Source: an uncultured Microbacterium sp. (lineage in GTDB: Bacteria > Actinomycetota > Actinomycetes > Actinomycetales > Microbacteriaceae). Taken from it: DNA of 64,000 nucleotides. The notes beneath the pieces were generated by a model that saw only the letters and a list, made by a program, of their open reading frames with translations, was not told where the DNA came from and did no database searches. Where the stretch lies: contig NZ_CANROA010000001.1 of assembly GCF_947632095.1 (NCBI RefSeq), forward strand, positions 62,001 to 126,000, given 5' to 3'. Each line of letters opens with the position of its first letter. Positions within the stretch are counted from its first letter, which is position 1. The translations under genes and the position numbers were made by a program. Shown piece after piece: positions 1-9,281 of this stretch.

Positions 1-126
1 CTTCAGCTTGGTGCGCACGAATGCGCCGCCCTTGCCCGGCTTGACGTGCTGGAACTCGACGACGGTCCAGAGCTGTCCGTCCAGGTTGAGGACGACGCCG
101 TTCTTGATGTCTGCGGTGGATGCCAT
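1..126 (-). CDS. efp: Elongation factor P, N-terminal part (cut by window edge)
   Basis: Translation factor that relieves ribosomes stalled at polyproline stretches. Only the first 42 codons are present; the gene runs off the left edge. The N-terminus starts [10 protein letters not shown] and contains the KOW-like domain core [17 protein letters not shown]. The PGKGG loop is the tip that reaches the peptidyl transferase centre and carries the lysine that is modified in some bacteria. It is the last gene of the minus-strand aromatic amino acid cluster, 73 bp after aroQ, a common actinobacterial neighbourhood. Identification from the N-terminal motif is firm; nothing can be said about domains II and III. 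Confidence 0.93.
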   Translation of the reverse strand, partial: MASTADIKNGVVLNLDGQLWTVVEFQHVKPGKGGAFVRTKLK

Positions 127-199
127 GCGTTCTGAGTTCCGTTTCCGTGAGGTAGAGGCCGCTCACTGAGCGTGACGAAAGTGCGGCCGACAGTCGATT

Positions 200-643
200 C
201 TACGCGATCAGCGCTGAGAGCTGACGCACTGCGCTCCGATAGCCCTCGACGCCCTCGCCGATCACGCGAACGGCCGCGACGTCGTGCAGGTACGAGAAGC
301 GGCGGAACTCCTCGCGCGCGTTGACATCCGAGATGTGGATCTCCGCGAACGGGAGGGAGACTCCGGTGAGGGCGTCACGCAACGCGACCGAGGTGTGGGT
401 CAGCCCACCGGGGTTGATCACGATGCCCGCGCAGTCCGCGCGCGCCGCGTGGATCGCGTCGATTAGGACGCCCTCGTGGTTGCTCTGGATGGTGCGGACC
501 TCGAAGTCCGTCTCGGCGGCGGCCTCGCCGGCGATGCGCTCGACGTCCGCGAGCGTCGCGGTTCCGTAGATCTCCGGCTGTCGGGTGCCGAGCAGATTGA
601 GGTTCGGTCCGTTGACGAGGAGCAGCCGGCGGGGTGCGCTCAC
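200..643 (-). CDS. aroQ: 3-dehydroquinate dehydratase, type II
   Basis: Cytosolic shikimate-pathway enzyme that dehydrates 3-dehydroquinate to 3-dehydroshikimate; type II forms are small dodecameric enzymes. The 147-residue length is typical. Visible family motifs are NGPNLNLLGTRQPEIYG at the N-terminus (the catalytic loop with Arg and Tyr), QSNHEG near residue 53, NPGGLTHTSVALRDAL near 77 (active-site His) and EIHISDVNAREEFR near 101. The start overlaps the stop of aroB by 4 bp, so the two are translationally coupled. No type I (aroD) features are present. Confidence 0.96.
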   Translation of the reverse strand: MSAPRRLLLVNGPNLNLLGTRQPEIYGTATLADVERIAGEAAAETDFEVRTIQSNHEGVLIDAIHAARADCAGIVINPGGLTHTSVALRDALTGVSLPFAEIHISDVNAREEFRRFSYLHDVAAVRVIGEGVEGYRSAVRQLSALIA

Positions 644-1728
644 GCCCCGATCTCCTGGTAGGCGGCGAACAGGAGCGACTCGTCGGGGGCCTGCAGAACG
701 GTCGGCTTCGCGATGTCGTCGAGGACGATGAAGCGGAGCATCCCGCCGCGCGACTTCTTATCGCGCTGCATGGTCGCCAGCAGCTGGGGCCATGCGCCGG
801 CGCGGTAGGTGGTCGGCAGACCCAGCGACTCGAGCACGGAGCGGTGACGGTCGACCGCGGTGTCCGAGAGCCGCCCGGCGAGGCGCGACAGCTCCGCGGC
901 GTACATCATGCCGATCGAGATCGCAGCGCCGTGGCGCCAGCGGTAGCGCTCGGCGTGCTCGATGGCGTGACCGAGCGTGTGGCCATAGTTGAGGATCTCG
1001 CGCTGACCGGCTTCGCGGAAGTCCTCCGAGACGACGCGCGCCTTCATCTCGATCGCGAGTTCTACCGAGCGCCGGAATCCGTCACTGGCGGTGTCCACGG
1101 CCGACGCAGGGTCCGTCTCGATGATGTCGAGGATCTCGGGGGCCCAGATGAACCCGGCCTTGACGACCTCGGCGTAGCCGGCGGCGGCCTCGTGCGCGCT
1201 GAGGCTTCCCAGCTCATCGAGGTCGCCGATCACGGCGCGCGGAGCCCAGAACGCGCCGACGAGGTTCTTGCCCTCCGCCGTGTTCACTCCGGTCTTGCCG
1301 CCGACGGAGGCGTCGACGAGGCCCAGGACAGTGGTGGGAACCTGGATGACCTGGATGCCGCGCAGCCAGGTGGCGGCCACGAATCCGGCGACATCCGTCA
1401 CAGACCCGCCGCCGTACCCGATCACGGCATCCGTGCGGGTGAAGTCGGACTGGCCCAGAATCTGCCAGCAGAAGGCGGCGACTTCGATGCGCTTGCCCTG
1501 CTCGGCATCCGGGATCTCCGCCATGAGGACTTCGCGCGGTCCGTTGCTCGTGTCGCTGAGCAGACGCTCGCGCAGTTCTGCGGCGCGTGCGCCGAGCGTG
1601 GGCGGGTGCACGATGAGGACCTTGCGCACGGCGGGGTCCAGTGCCGTCGAAACGCTGTCGAGGATGCCGCGGCCGACGGTGATGTCGTAGGACGCCTGTC
1701 CGGTCACGCTGATTGTGGTGGTGCTCAT
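640..1728 (-). CDS. aroB: 3-dehydroquinate synthase
   Basis: NAD- and metal-dependent enzyme converting DAHP to 3-dehydroquinate, the second step of the shikimate pathway. Motifs seen: GYGGGSVTDVAGFVAATW (nucleotide binding), YAEVVKAGFI, and the metal-binding stretch ILNYGHTLGHAIEH. An in-frame ATG six codons upstream (1746) exists, but the ATG at 1728 is preferred because it forms an ATGA overlap with the aroK stop and has a GGAG motif about 10 nt upstream, and the protein then begins [10 protein letters not shown]. This gives 362 residues, normal for the family. It lies in the aroC-aroK-aroB-aroQ cluster. Confidence 0.95.
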   Translation of the reverse strand: MSTTTISVTGQASYDITVGRGILDSVSTALDPAVRKVLIVHPPTLGARAAELRERLLSDTSNGPREVLMAEIPDAEQGKRIEVAAFCWQILGQSDFTRTDAVIGYGGGSVTDVAGFVAATWLRGIQVIQVPTTVLGLVDASVGGKTGVNTAEGKNLVGAFWAPRAVIGDLDELGSLSAHEAAAGYAEVVKAGFIWAPEILDIIETDPASAVDTASDGFRRSVELAIEMKARVVSEDFREAGQREILNYGHTLGHAIEHAERYRWRHGAAISIGMMYAAELSRLAGRLSDTAVDRHRSVLESLGLPTTYRAGAWPQLLATMQRDKKSRGGMLRFIVLDDIAKPTVLQAPDESLLFAAYQEIGA

Positions 1729-2240
1729 GCCTGTTCTCTCCTCCAAGCCGCGATGTCGTCGGCGATGCGCTGCATCGGACGCCTCGAGGTGTCGAATGTG
1801 ATGTCCGAGACGTCTTCGTACCAGCTCAGACGCTGCTGGTAGATCTCGGACCAGCGGGCCAGTGGATCCTCCGCTTCGAGGAGCGGACGGCCTCCGGCTC
1901 GGATGCGTGTGGAAACGGCTTCCGCCGTGACGGCGAGGAACACGACCGGATGCCGGTGCAGCAGTTCCCGGGTGGTCTCCGAGGTGACTGCTCCCCCGCC
2001 GACCGAGATCACGCCTTCTTCCTCGAGAGCCGCGGCGACGATCTGCGCCTCGATCTCGCGGAAGCGTCTTTCTCCCTGACTCGTGAAAATCTCGGGAATC
2101 GGGCCGTGCTCGGCCGTGATCCTCTTATCGGTGTCGATGAACGCGATGCCCAGGCGCTTGGCGACCTGTCGGCCCACGCTGGTCTTGCCCGCGCCCATCG
2201 GGCCGACGAGCACGGTCGTCAGCGGGTCAGGACTGCTCAT
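1725..2240 (-). CDS. aroK: Shikimate kinase
   Basis: Phosphorylates shikimate at the 3-OH with ATP. It is a 171-residue P-loop kinase. The Walker A motif is GPMGAGKTS at residues 13-21, the shikimate-binding aspartate lies in FIDTDKRI, and [14 protein letters not shown] matches the conserved GGG substrate-binding segment. The lid arginines lie in the [15 protein letters not shown] region. The start overlaps the end of aroC by 14 bp and the stop overlaps aroB by 4 bp, so expression is coupled across the three genes. Confidence 0.95.
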   Translation of the reverse strand: MSSPDPLTTVLVGPMGAGKTSVGRQVAKRLGIAFIDTDKRITAEHGPIPEIFTSQGERRFREIEAQIVAAALEEEGVISVGGGAVTSETTRELLHRHPVVFLAVTAEAVSTRIRAGGRPLLEAEDPLARWSEIYQQRLSWYEDVSDITFDTSRRPMQRIADDIAAWRREQA

Positions 2241-3456
2241 CGTGGGCGATCAGCGCCGCTTCCGAGGCGGGCGCAGTGCGCAGCTCCGCCGGAATGGCGG
2301 CGAGGTAGCTCTCGAGGTTGCGGCGAGTCTCCTTGACGCTGTCGCCGCCGAACTTCTCGAGCACGGCCCGGGCGAGTTCGACGGCGACCATGGCCTCGGC
2401 GACGACACCGGCTGCGGGCACTGCGCAGACGTCGGATCGCTGGTGGTGGGCCGTGGCCGCGTCGCCGGTGGCGACGTCGATGGTGCGCAGTGCGCGCGGC
2501 ACCGTGGCGATCGGCTTCATACCGGCGCGCACGCGCAGAACGGTGCCCGTGGACATGCCGCCCTCGGTTCCGCCGGCCCGATCGCTGGAACGGGTGATGC
2601 CCGCATCCGCGGCGAAGAGTTCGTCGTGCGCGGCGGAGCCGCGTCGGCGGGTCGTCTCGAAGCCGTCGCCGACCTCGACGCCCTTGATGGCCTGAATGCT
2701 CATGAGAGCCTGCGCCAGGCGCGCGTCGAGACGGCGGTCCCAGTGCACGTGGGATCCGAGTCCCGGGGGCAGGCCGTAGGCGAGAACCTCGACGATGCCG
2801 CCGAGCGTGTCGCCGTCCTTGCGCGCGGCATCGACCTCGGCGACCATGCGCTCGCTGGTGGCGGCGTCGAAGCAGCGCAGCGGATCAGCATCCAGTGCCG
2901 CGACGTCGTCGGGGCCGGGGAGCTCGGCTCCCTCGGGGACCTGAACCGGGCCGATCGACAGGGTGTGGCTGACCAGACGGATGCCGAGCTCACCGAGGAA
3001 CGAGCGGGCGACGGCGCCGAGCGCCACGCGGGCCGCGGTCTCCCGCGCGCTCGCGCGCTCGAGGATCGGGCGAGCCTCGTCGAAGTCGTACTTCTGCATG
3101 CCGACGAGATCCGCGTGCCCGGGACGAGGGCGTGTCAGCGGCGCGGACCGACCGCGGGACATGTCTGTCAGCTCGACGGGCTCGGGGTTCATGACCTCGA
3201 TCCACTTCGGCCACTCGGTGTTGCCCACACGCAGAGCGATGGGGCTGCCGAGGCTCTTGCCGTGGCGTACGCCGCCGGAGATGGAGAGCTGGTCCTGTTC
3301 GAACTTCATGCGCGAACCGCGCCCATAGCCGAGTTTACGGCGGGCGAGGTCGGCCTGGATCGCCTCGGAGGAGATCGGGACGCCGGACGGCAATCCCTCC
3401 ATGACGGCAATGAGTTCGGGGCCGTGCGATTCGCCGGCCGTCAGCACGCGGAGCAT
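2227..3456 (-). CDS. aroC: Chorismate synthase
   Basis: FMN-dependent enzyme that converts 5-enolpyruvylshikimate-3-phosphate to chorismate, the branch point for aromatic amino acids, folate and quinones. The 409 residues start with [13 protein letters not shown] (signature with the catalytic His). [34 protein letters not shown] and [12 protein letters not shown] follow, and [18 protein letters not shown] lies near the C-terminus; all are diagnostic. It is the first gene of the aroC-aroK-aroB-aroQ run; 51 bp separate it from aroE upstream, so read-through from the mltG-aroE transcript is possible. Confidence 0.96.
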   Translation of the reverse strand: MLRVLTAGESHGPELIAVMEGLPSGVPISSEAIQADLARRKLGYGRGSRMKFEQDQLSISGGVRHGKSLGSPIALRVGNTEWPKWIEVMNPEPVELTDMSRGRSAPLTRPRPGHADLVGMQKYDFDEARPILERASARETAARVALGAVARSFLGELGIRLVSHTLSIGPVQVPEGAELPGPDDVAALDADPLRCFDAATSERMVAEVDAARKDGDTLGGIVEVLAYGLPPGLGSHVHWDRRLDARLAQALMSIQAIKGVEVGDGFETTRRRGSAAHDELFAADAGITRSSDRAGGTEGGMSTGTVLRVRAGMKPIATVPRALRTIDVATGDAATAHHQRSDVCAVPAAGVVAEAMVAVELARAVLEKFGGDSVKETRRNLESYLAAIPAELRTAPASEAALIAHDEQS

Positions 3457-3507
3457 GTCTCTAGTGTGGCATGCGTTTGCCCGGCTGCTTGCCGCATGAC
3501 GGACGCA

Positions 3508-4332
3508 TCAGCCCAGCGCGGCCCGCATAGCCGTGCGGACGGCATCCTCGTCATCGAGAACCGCGAGCGGATCGCCGTTCACGAATGCGCGCACCTGGCG
3601 CACGGCCTGCCCCAGAAGCATCTCCAGGCCGGAGATGACGGTGAACGCCTCCCAGGAGCTCGCGAGCGCCGATGGCCACGGAGCGTAGGCCGCATCGAGG
3701 AGCACTCCCCCGTCTGCGGCGAGCGGACCGGCGACGGTCTCGTCCAGGACCGTTCCGCTGGGCAGCGTCGCGATCGTCGCATCGACGGGTGCGGCGGACG
3801 TCTCGAAGACCGTCACGTCGACATCGATCCCGAGCGCGGATCCGAGGGTCATGAGCGCGCCCGCGCGCTCGGGGCGGCGCGCCCGCACCTCGACCTGCCG
3901 GGCGCCCATCTCGGCTGCGGCGACCACGGCCGAGGCAGCGGTCGCTCCGGCGCCCAGCACCCGGGCTGAGCGGATGCCGGTGACATCCGCGCCGGCGAAG
4001 GCGTCGATGATGCCGCCGACATCGGTGTTGTAGCCGGCGATGCCGACGCCGAGGACCAGCGTGTTGACGGCGCCGGTCAACTGCGCGTGACGGTCGAGCC
4101 GGTCGGCGACCCGGTGAGCCGATTCCTTGAGCGGCATCGTCGTGGAGAGCCCGCGCCAGCTGGCGTCCAAGCCGGTGAACGCTGCGTCGAATCCCGCGGC
4201 ATCCACCTGGCGGCGTTCGTAGGACCAATCGAGTCCGAGGACGCGATAGGCGGCCTCGTGCAGGAGCGGCGACTTGCTGTGAGCGATCGGATCGCCCCAG
4301 ACCTCCAGCCGCGTGCGCCCATCTGCCGCCAT
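3508..4332 (-). CDS. aroE: Shikimate dehydrogenase
   Basis: Reduces 3-dehydroshikimate to shikimate with NADPH. The protein opens MAADGRTRLEVWGDPIAHSKSP, where DPIAHSKSP is the substrate-binding motif. The catalytic lysine is in TMPLKESAHR (near residue 67), followed by GAVNTLV and NTDVGG, with a Rossmann glycine loop in VLGAGATAASAV. A longer frame exists upstream, but ATG 4332 is chosen because it forms a TGATG overlap with the mltG stop. The result is 274 residues, normal length. The usual NVTxPxK motif reads STTMPLK here, a mild divergence that keeps the lysine. Confidence 0.93.
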   Translation of the reverse strand: MAADGRTRLEVWGDPIAHSKSPLLHEAAYRVLGLDWSYERRQVDAAGFDAAFTGLDASWRGLSTTMPLKESAHRVADRLDRHAQLTGAVNTLVLGVGIAGYNTDVGGIIDAFAGADVTGIRSARVLGAGATAASAVVAAAEMGARQVEVRARRPERAGALMTLGSALGIDVDVTVFETSAAPVDATIATLPSGTVLDETVAGPLAADGGVLLDAAYAPWPSALASSWEAFTVISGLEMLLGQAVRQVRAFVNGDPLAVLDDEDAVRTAMRAALG

Positions 4333-5789
4333 CAGTAGCAACCGCCGTCGGGGTTCTCCTCGCACCACTTGCGATACTGGGCCTCGGCGGCCTGCTGCTC
4401 GGCATAGGTGGCCGAGAACACGGTCTCACCGGTGTCGAGATTCACAGTGACGAAGTAGAACCAGGGGCCATCGGCAGGGCTCTGCGCTGCCTGGATCGCG
4501 GCCTCGCTGGGGTTCGAGATCGGCGAGACGGGAAGACCAGCGTGCACATAGGTGTTCCAGGGGTTCTCATCGCCCACGACCTCGTCCCACGGCCAGGAAG
4601 CGACAGGTCCTTCATGCGTCAGCCCGTAGCCGAACTGTGCCGTCGAGTCCATCTGCAGAAGCCCGTGCGTCTGATCGTTGGACGGATCGAGGCGGTTCGC
4701 GATCACGCGCGAGACCTTATCGAAGTCCGCGGTGTGCCCCTCGCGCTGAACGATCGAGGCGATCGTGAGGATGCGGTTCTCATCGCCGGCCTGGACACCG
4801 GCGGCGCTGAGCGCCTCCCGTGTGCGATCCACCATGCGCTGGATGACCTCGCTCGCGGTCACCTCCGGATCGAAGGTGTACACGGCGGGGAACAACCAGC
4901 CATCGAGACGGTCGGTGTCGACGCCGTACGCTCGGGGGTCAGCAACGGCCGCATCCAGATCTGCGCTCGGGATGCCGATGCTCTCGCTGATCGCGTTCAG
5001 AGCCGACGATACCGTGCCGCCCTCGGCGATGGAGACGGTGTTCTCCATGCGGTTCGCGGGATCGCTCAGCGCCTCCAACGCCGCGGCGGCCGTCATCTGC
5101 TTCTGCAGGCTGTAGACGCCCGGATAGAAGGGCGCCTCGATGTTCTCGGAAACGAGGTAGTTGTAGAACACGCGGTCGGTCTTGGTGACTCCCGCCTCGT
5201 AGAGGGCCGTGGAGACCGGCGAGCCGGTGTCGCCCTCGCGGATCGTGATGGTCGCCTCGCCCGTCGCCTGGCCGGGCTCGTAATCGGTGGGCTCCCCCCA
5301 CCCCATGAGCTCGTCGATCTGGTCGCCATAGGTGTTCATGACCCAGATGCCGCCGTAAACCGCACCGCCGATCAGAACCAGGAGGATGCCGAGGGTGACG
5401 AAGCATCCGACGCGTCGCTTCTTCTTGCGGGGCGCTCGATCCTCGTGCGACGTCTCCGCCACGAACAGGTCGTCGAGACTCGAGCCCACGATCGGAGCCG
5501 GGGTCGGCTCCGGGGTGGCGCTCACGGCGATGCCCTCCGCCGCAGGCGCCACCGGCGAACCCTGCCCGATCGGCGGTTCATCGGCCATCGGCGCGCTCAC
5601 GGGAGTCGTCGGCGCATCGGTGTTCTGACGCGGCGACGCGGCCGCGGCCTCCCGACGCGCCCGCCGGGATCCGGGCGGGGGCGGCGTCGAATCCACGGAC
5701 GGCACCTGATGCGACGGCTCCGGCAAATTCGCGAAGAGATCGTCGGACAGGCTGTTCGGGTCGTGATCGGGTGTCTCACGCTCGGGCAT
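4332..5789 (-). CDS. mltG: Endolytic murein transglycosylase MltG (YceG-like)
   Basis: Membrane-anchored lytic transglycosylase that cleaves nascent peptidoglycan and sets glycan strand length. The 485 residues have a roughly 130-residue Pro/Ala-rich cytoplasmic N-terminus, a basic KKKRR stop and one membrane span (about 135-155, GCFVTLGILLVLIGGAVYGG). A LysM-like segment and the YceG catalytic domain with IASIVQREGHTADF, VIANRLD, LLQMDSTAQFGYG and YVHAGLPVSPISNP follow. The active-site segment usually reads ASIVExE; here the first Glu is Gln (see findings). The N-terminus carries two short SL(S)DDLF motifs. It sits between ruvX and aroE, as in many actinobacteria. Confidence 0.94.
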   Translation of the reverse strand: MPERETPDHDPNSLSDDLFANLPEPSHQVPSVDSTPPPPGSRRARREAAAASPRQNTDAPTTPVSAPMADEPPIGQGSPVAPAAEGIAVSATPEPTPAPIVGSSLDDLFVAETSHEDRAPRKKKRRVGCFVTLGILLVLIGGAVYGGIWVMNTYGDQIDELMGWGEPTDYEPGQATGEATITIREGDTGSPVSTALYEAGVTKTDRVFYNYLVSENIEAPFYPGVYSLQKQMTAAAALEALSDPANRMENTVSIAEGGTVSSALNAISESIGIPSADLDAAVADPRAYGVDTDRLDGWLFPAVYTFDPEVTASEVIQRMVDRTREALSAAGVQAGDENRILTIASIVQREGHTADFDKVSRVIANRLDPSNDQTHGLLQMDSTAQFGYGLTHEGPVASWPWDEVVGDENPWNTYVHAGLPVSPISNPSEAAIQAAQSPADGPWFYFVTVNLDTGETVFSATYAEQQAAEAQYRKWCEENPDGGCY

Positions 5790-5791
5790 GC

Positions 5792-6265
5792 TCAGGAAGG
5801 CTCCTCGTCGGTCTGGACCACGGAACCGGCCGGGCTGCCGGTGCTCTTCTCCGTGTCTATGGCCTGCTGCAGCAGCACTACTGCAGCGACCTGATCGACA
5901 ATGCTACGAGAGTTCTTCTGGTTTCTGCCAGATGAGCGCAAAGCGGCGTGCGCGGAGACCGTGCTCAGGCGTTCGTCGATCATCCGGACAGGGATGCCGG
6001 TGAGCCTCAGAAGCGCTGCGGCGAACTCCCGCGCATCCACCGTCGAGGGCGTGTCGGCGCCCTGCATGTTCACCGGCAGCCCGACGACGAACTCCAGGGG
6101 GGCGTATTCCTCGGCGAGCTGCGCGAGACGGGCCAACGATCTCTCGTCTCGCGGGACGGTCTCGACCGGAACCGCGAGCATCCCGTCGGGGTCGCATCGC
6201 GCGACCCCGACGCGGGCCTTGCCCACATCGATACCGAGACGGACGCCTCGACGGAACCCGGTCAC
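5792..6265 (-). CDS. ruvX: RuvX/YqgF family protein (Holliday junction resolvase-like, 16S pre-rRNA processing)
   Basis: RNase H-fold protein of the YqgF family; E. coli YqgF acts in 16S rRNA 5' maturation, and a junction-resolvase role has been proposed for others. The 157 residues contain GIDVGKARVGVARCD (first catalytic Asp), FVVGLPVNMQG (Glu/Gly strand), a conserved IPVRMIDERLSTVSAH (Glu/Arg/Leu/Ser/Thr) and a C-terminal SRSIVDQVAAVVLLQQ with the last acidic residue. It overlaps alaS by 4 bp and ends 2 bp before mltG, the conserved alaS-ruvX-mltG order. Confidence 0.93.
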   Translation of the reverse strand: MTGFRRGVRLGIDVGKARVGVARCDPDGMLAVPVETVPRDERSLARLAQLAEEYAPLEFVVGLPVNMQGADTPSTVDAREFAAALLRLTGIPVRMIDERLSTVSAHAALRSSGRNQKNSRSIVDQVAAVVLLQQAIDTEKSTGSPAGSVVQTDEEPS

Positions 6266-8922
6266 GCTGCGCGGAGCTCTGCGACGACCGCGTCGAGCGC
6301 CGCGGGCAGAGCCGAAGCATCCGCTCCGCCGCCCTGCGCGACATCGTCCCGACCGCCGCCACCGCCGCCGAGCACACCGGCGGCGCGCTTCGCGAGAGCA
6401 CCGGCCTTCGCACCGGCCGTGCGTGCGACCTCATTCGTCGCGACGACGACGACGGGGCGACCGCCTGCGATGCCGCCGAGCGCGACGACCGCGGCATCCG
6501 AGCCGAGCCGTTCGCGAACGCTGAGTGCCAGCGTGCGCACATCATCGGCCGAGCCGACCTCGCCGATCGACACGGCAGCGACACGGAACGCCCCGACCTG
6601 CTCGGCACCCGCGGCGATCGCCGGGACCTGGCCCTCGCGCTCCTTCGCCTCGAGCTGCGCGATGCGCTTCTCCGCGGCCTTGAGATTGGCGGCGATCTCG
6701 GCGATGCGATCGGGAAGCTGTTCGCGCGGCGTCTTCAGCGCCGACGTGAGCTGCGAGACGATCGCCCGCTCGGCGGCGAGCTCGCGGAACGCGTTCTGGC
6801 CGACCAGGGCTTCGATCCGTCGGTTGGAGGAGCCGACCGAGGACTCGCCCACGATGCTGACCAGGCCGATCTCCGCACTGCTGCCGACATGCGTTCCGGC
6901 GCACAGCTCTCGTGACCAGGGGCCGCCGATGTCGACCATGCGCACGACGTCGCCGTACTTCTCCCCGAACAGGGCCATCGCGCCGGCGTCCTTGGCCTCG
7001 TCGAGCGAGACGATCCGCGTGGTCACCTCGAGCGCATCCTGAACCGCACGGTTCGTGATGTCCTCGATCTCGGAGCGCGTCTGCGCCGACAGGGCCTGGT
7101 TCCAGGCGAAGTCGAAGCGCATGTATCCGGCACGGTTCAACGAACCGGCCTGGGTCGCGTGTGAGCCGAGGGTATCGCGCAGCGCCGCATGCACGAGGTG
7201 CGTCGCCGAGTGCGCCTGCTTCGCGGCGCGGCGGTTGGCGGCGTCGACGACCGTCGTCGCCGCATCGTCGACCGCGACCGTGCCCGTGGTCACCTGGACG
7301 GTGTGACTGATGAGCCCGGCGACCGGCTTCTGCACGTCGAGCACCTCGAGCTCGAAGCCCGACCCGATGATCGTGCCCTTGTCGGCTACCTGACCGCCGG
7401 ACTCGGCGTACAGCGTCGTCTCGGCGAGGATCACCTCGGCGATGTCGCCCTCGGACGCGGACGTGACGGGCTGGCCATCCACGAGTAGACCGAGAACGCG
7501 CGACTGCGTCTCCAGGTCGGTGTAACCGGCGAAACCGGTCTCGCCGAGGGCGCGGAAACCGCTGTAGACGGAGACATCGGCGAGTTGGCGGCGACGGCTC
7601 TTCGCATCCGCCTTGGCGCGGGTGCGCTGCTCGAGCATCAACTCGTCGAAGGCGCCGCGGTCGACGCTCAGGCCGGCCTCCTCGGCGATCTCGAGCGTGA
7701 GATCGATCGGGAAGCCGTAGGTGTCGTGCAGCAGGAACGCCTCGGAGCCGGCGAGGCTCTTCGCCCCCGACTTCTTCGTGTCATCCAATGCCAGATCGAG
7801 GATCGTCGAGCCCTGGGCGAGCGTGCGCAGGAAGGTGTCCTCCTCCGCGACGGCCGAGGCCGACAGGTGGTCCCACTCGGTCTCGAGGATCGGGTAGGAC
7901 TCCTTCATCGCGTCACGCGATGCGGAGAAAAGCTCGGGGAACGTCGGCGCATCGACGCCCAGCAGGCGCATCGATCGGACGGTGCGGCGCATGAGGCGAC
8001 GCAGGATGTATCCGCGACCGTCGTTGCCGGGCTTCACGCCGTCGGAGAGCAGCATGAGCGAGGAGCGCACGTGGTCGGCGATCACGCGGAAGCGCACATC
8101 ATCGGCGGCATCCGCGCCGTAACGGCGGCCGGAGATCTCCTGAGCGCGATCGAGAACCGGACGCACCTGGTCCGTCTCGTACATGTTCTCGACGCCCTGC
8201 TTGAACATCGCGACGCGCTCGAGCCCCATGCCGGTATCGATGTTCTTCTTGGGCAGCGGGCCGGCGATGTCGAAGTCCGTCTTCGAGCGGACATCGCTGA
8301 GCAGCTCCTGCATGAAAACGAGGTTCCAGATCTCGGTGAACCGGTTGTCGTCGACGATCGGGCCGCCATCGCGACCATAAGCCGGTCCGCGGTCGATGTA
8401 GATCTCGGAGCAGGGGCCGGCGGGGCCGGGCTGGCCGGTGTGCCAGTAGTTGTCCTCCTTGCCCATGCGCTGGATGCGCTCGGCGGGGATGCCGGCGATC
8501 TTCTGCCAGAGCTGAGCGGCCTCGTCATCGGTCTCGTAGACGGTGACCCAGATGTCCTTCTCCGCGAACCCCAGGCCGCCATCGGCCTCGGAGGAGGTCA
8601 GCAGCTCCCAGGCATAGGAGATCGCGCCCTCCTTGAAGTAGTCGCCGAACGACCAGTTGCCGAGCATCTGGAAGAACGTTCCGTGGCGCGCGGTCTTTCC
8701 GACCTCTTCGATGTCGTTGGTGCGGATGCATTTCTGAATATCTGCGGCGCGCGGGAAGGGCGCGGGGACGAGGCCCTGCAGATACGGCACGAAGGGAACC
8801 ATGCCGGCGATCGTGAACATCACGGTCGGGTCGTCGCTGACCAGAGACGCGGACGGCACGATGGTGTGCCCGTTCTTCTCGAAGTAGCTGAGATAGCGCT
8901 GTGCGATGTCCGCGGTCTTCAT
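6262..8922 (-). CDS. alaS: Alanine--tRNA ligase
   Basis: Charges tRNA-Ala and edits misacylated Ser/Gly. The protein starts MKTADIAQRYLSYFEKNGHT. The in-frame stretch upstream to 9075 is low-complexity read-through and is rejected. The 886 residues are a standard length. Class II aminoacylation core: SLVSDDPTVMFTIAGMVPF, RIQRMGKEDNYWHTGQPGPAGPCSEIY, GMGLERVAMFKQG. The editing domain carries HSATHLVHAALRDTLG and the zinc-binding CAGTHVGSSAEIG. The C-terminal DHHA1/C-Ala region is Gly-rich (GVLGGGGGGRDDVAQGGG). The gene follows a 62-residue membrane protein and rpsD and precedes ruvX. Confidence 0.97.
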   Translation of the reverse strand: MKTADIAQRYLSYFEKNGHTIVPSASLVSDDPTVMFTIAGMVPFVPYLQGLVPAPFPRAADIQKCIRTNDIEEVGKTARHGTFFQMLGNWSFGDYFKEGAISYAWELLTSSEADGGLGFAEKDIWVTVYETDDEAAQLWQKIAGIPAERIQRMGKEDNYWHTGQPGPAGPCSEIYIDRGPAYGRDGGPIVDDNRFTEIWNLVFMQELLSDVRSKTDFDIAGPLPKKNIDTGMGLERVAMFKQGVENMYETDQVRPVLDRAQEISGRRYGADAADDVRFRVIADHVRSSLMLLSDGVKPGNDGRGYILRRLMRRTVRSMRLLGVDAPTFPELFSASRDAMKESYPILETEWDHLSASAVAEEDTFLRTLAQGSTILDLALDDTKKSGAKSLAGSEAFLLHDTYGFPIDLTLEIAEEAGLSVDRGAFDELMLEQRTRAKADAKSRRRQLADVSVYSGFRALGETGFAGYTDLETQSRVLGLLVDGQPVTSASEGDIAEVILAETTLYAESGGQVADKGTIIGSGFELEVLDVQKPVAGLISHTVQVTTGTVAVDDAATTVVDAANRRAAKQAHSATHLVHAALRDTLGSHATQAGSLNRAGYMRFDFAWNQALSAQTRSEIEDITNRAVQDALEVTTRIVSLDEAKDAGAMALFGEKYGDVVRMVDIGGPWSRELCAGTHVGSSAEIGLVSIVGESSVGSSNRRIEALVGQNAFRELAAERAIVSQLTSALKTPREQLPDRIAEIAANLKAAEKRIAQLEAKEREGQVPAIAAGAEQVGAFRVAAVSIGEVGSADDVRTLALSVRERLGSDAAVVALGGIAGGRPVVVVATNEVARTAGAKAGALAKRAAGVLGGGGGGRDDVAQGGGADASALPAALDAVVAELRAA

Positions 8923-8989
8923 ATGTGTCGTGCTGTCCTTGTGTGAGACGGGTGGACGCGGTCGGGCGGCGGCGTCCGGAAAAGCTGAT

Positions 8990-9178
8990 TCAGTTCTGGT
9001 CGGGTTCGACGAGGCGTGCGGCCTGCTCGCGGTAGGCATCGCCGAGGATCGTCGTGAACTCGGTGATGCGCGCATCGGCGTCGGCGAGGACCTCGTGTCC
9101 GCGCGGATCCTTGTTCATGAAGTGCGCCGCGACGAAGCCGCCGATCACACCGATCAGGAACCACACCAAGTTCTTCAT
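8990..9178 (-). CDS. Small single-span membrane protein, function unknown
   Basis: A 62-residue protein starting MKNLVWFLIGVIGGFVAAHF, so an N-terminal membrane anchor (about residues 3-20) is followed by a short soluble helix-rich tail (ADARITEFTTILGDAYREQ). The ATG at 9178 is chosen because the in-frame sequence upstream crosses the rpsD terminator. It lies between rpsD and alaS, a position where actinobacteria often carry a short membrane protein. I do not recognise a named family. No catalytic motif is visible. Confidence 0.75.
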   Translation of the reverse strand: MKNLVWFLIGVIGGFVAAHFMNKDPRGHEVLADADARITEFTTILGDAYREQAARLVEPDQN

Positions 9179-9237
9179 GTCGTCATCCTCGTCATCCTCA
9201 CCGCCGAGCGCGGTCTCTCCATCGTAGGCGGAAACGA

Positions 9238-9268
9238 CAGAAGGCGTCGGGAAGCCCGACGCCTTCTG
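9238..9268 (-). terminator. Intrinsic terminator after rpsD
   Basis: Perfect 14-bp inverted repeat (CAGAAGGCGTCGGG and its complement) with a 3-nt loop, followed on the minus strand by a TCGTTTCC stretch. It starts 14 bp past the rpsD stop and separates rpsD from the small membrane protein and alaS. Confidence 0.8.
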
Positions 9269-9281
9269 CTGTTGTGCTGTA

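Noticed and set aside
1729..1746. Upstream ATG of aroB (six extra residues)
   Set aside because: The ATGA overlap with aroK and the GGAG spacing favour 1728.
8923..9075. In-frame N-terminal extension of alaS by 51 residues
   Set aside because: The stretch is low-complexity, has no homology to AlaRS, and would overlap the small membrane protein gene; ATG 8922 gives a normal length and N-terminus.
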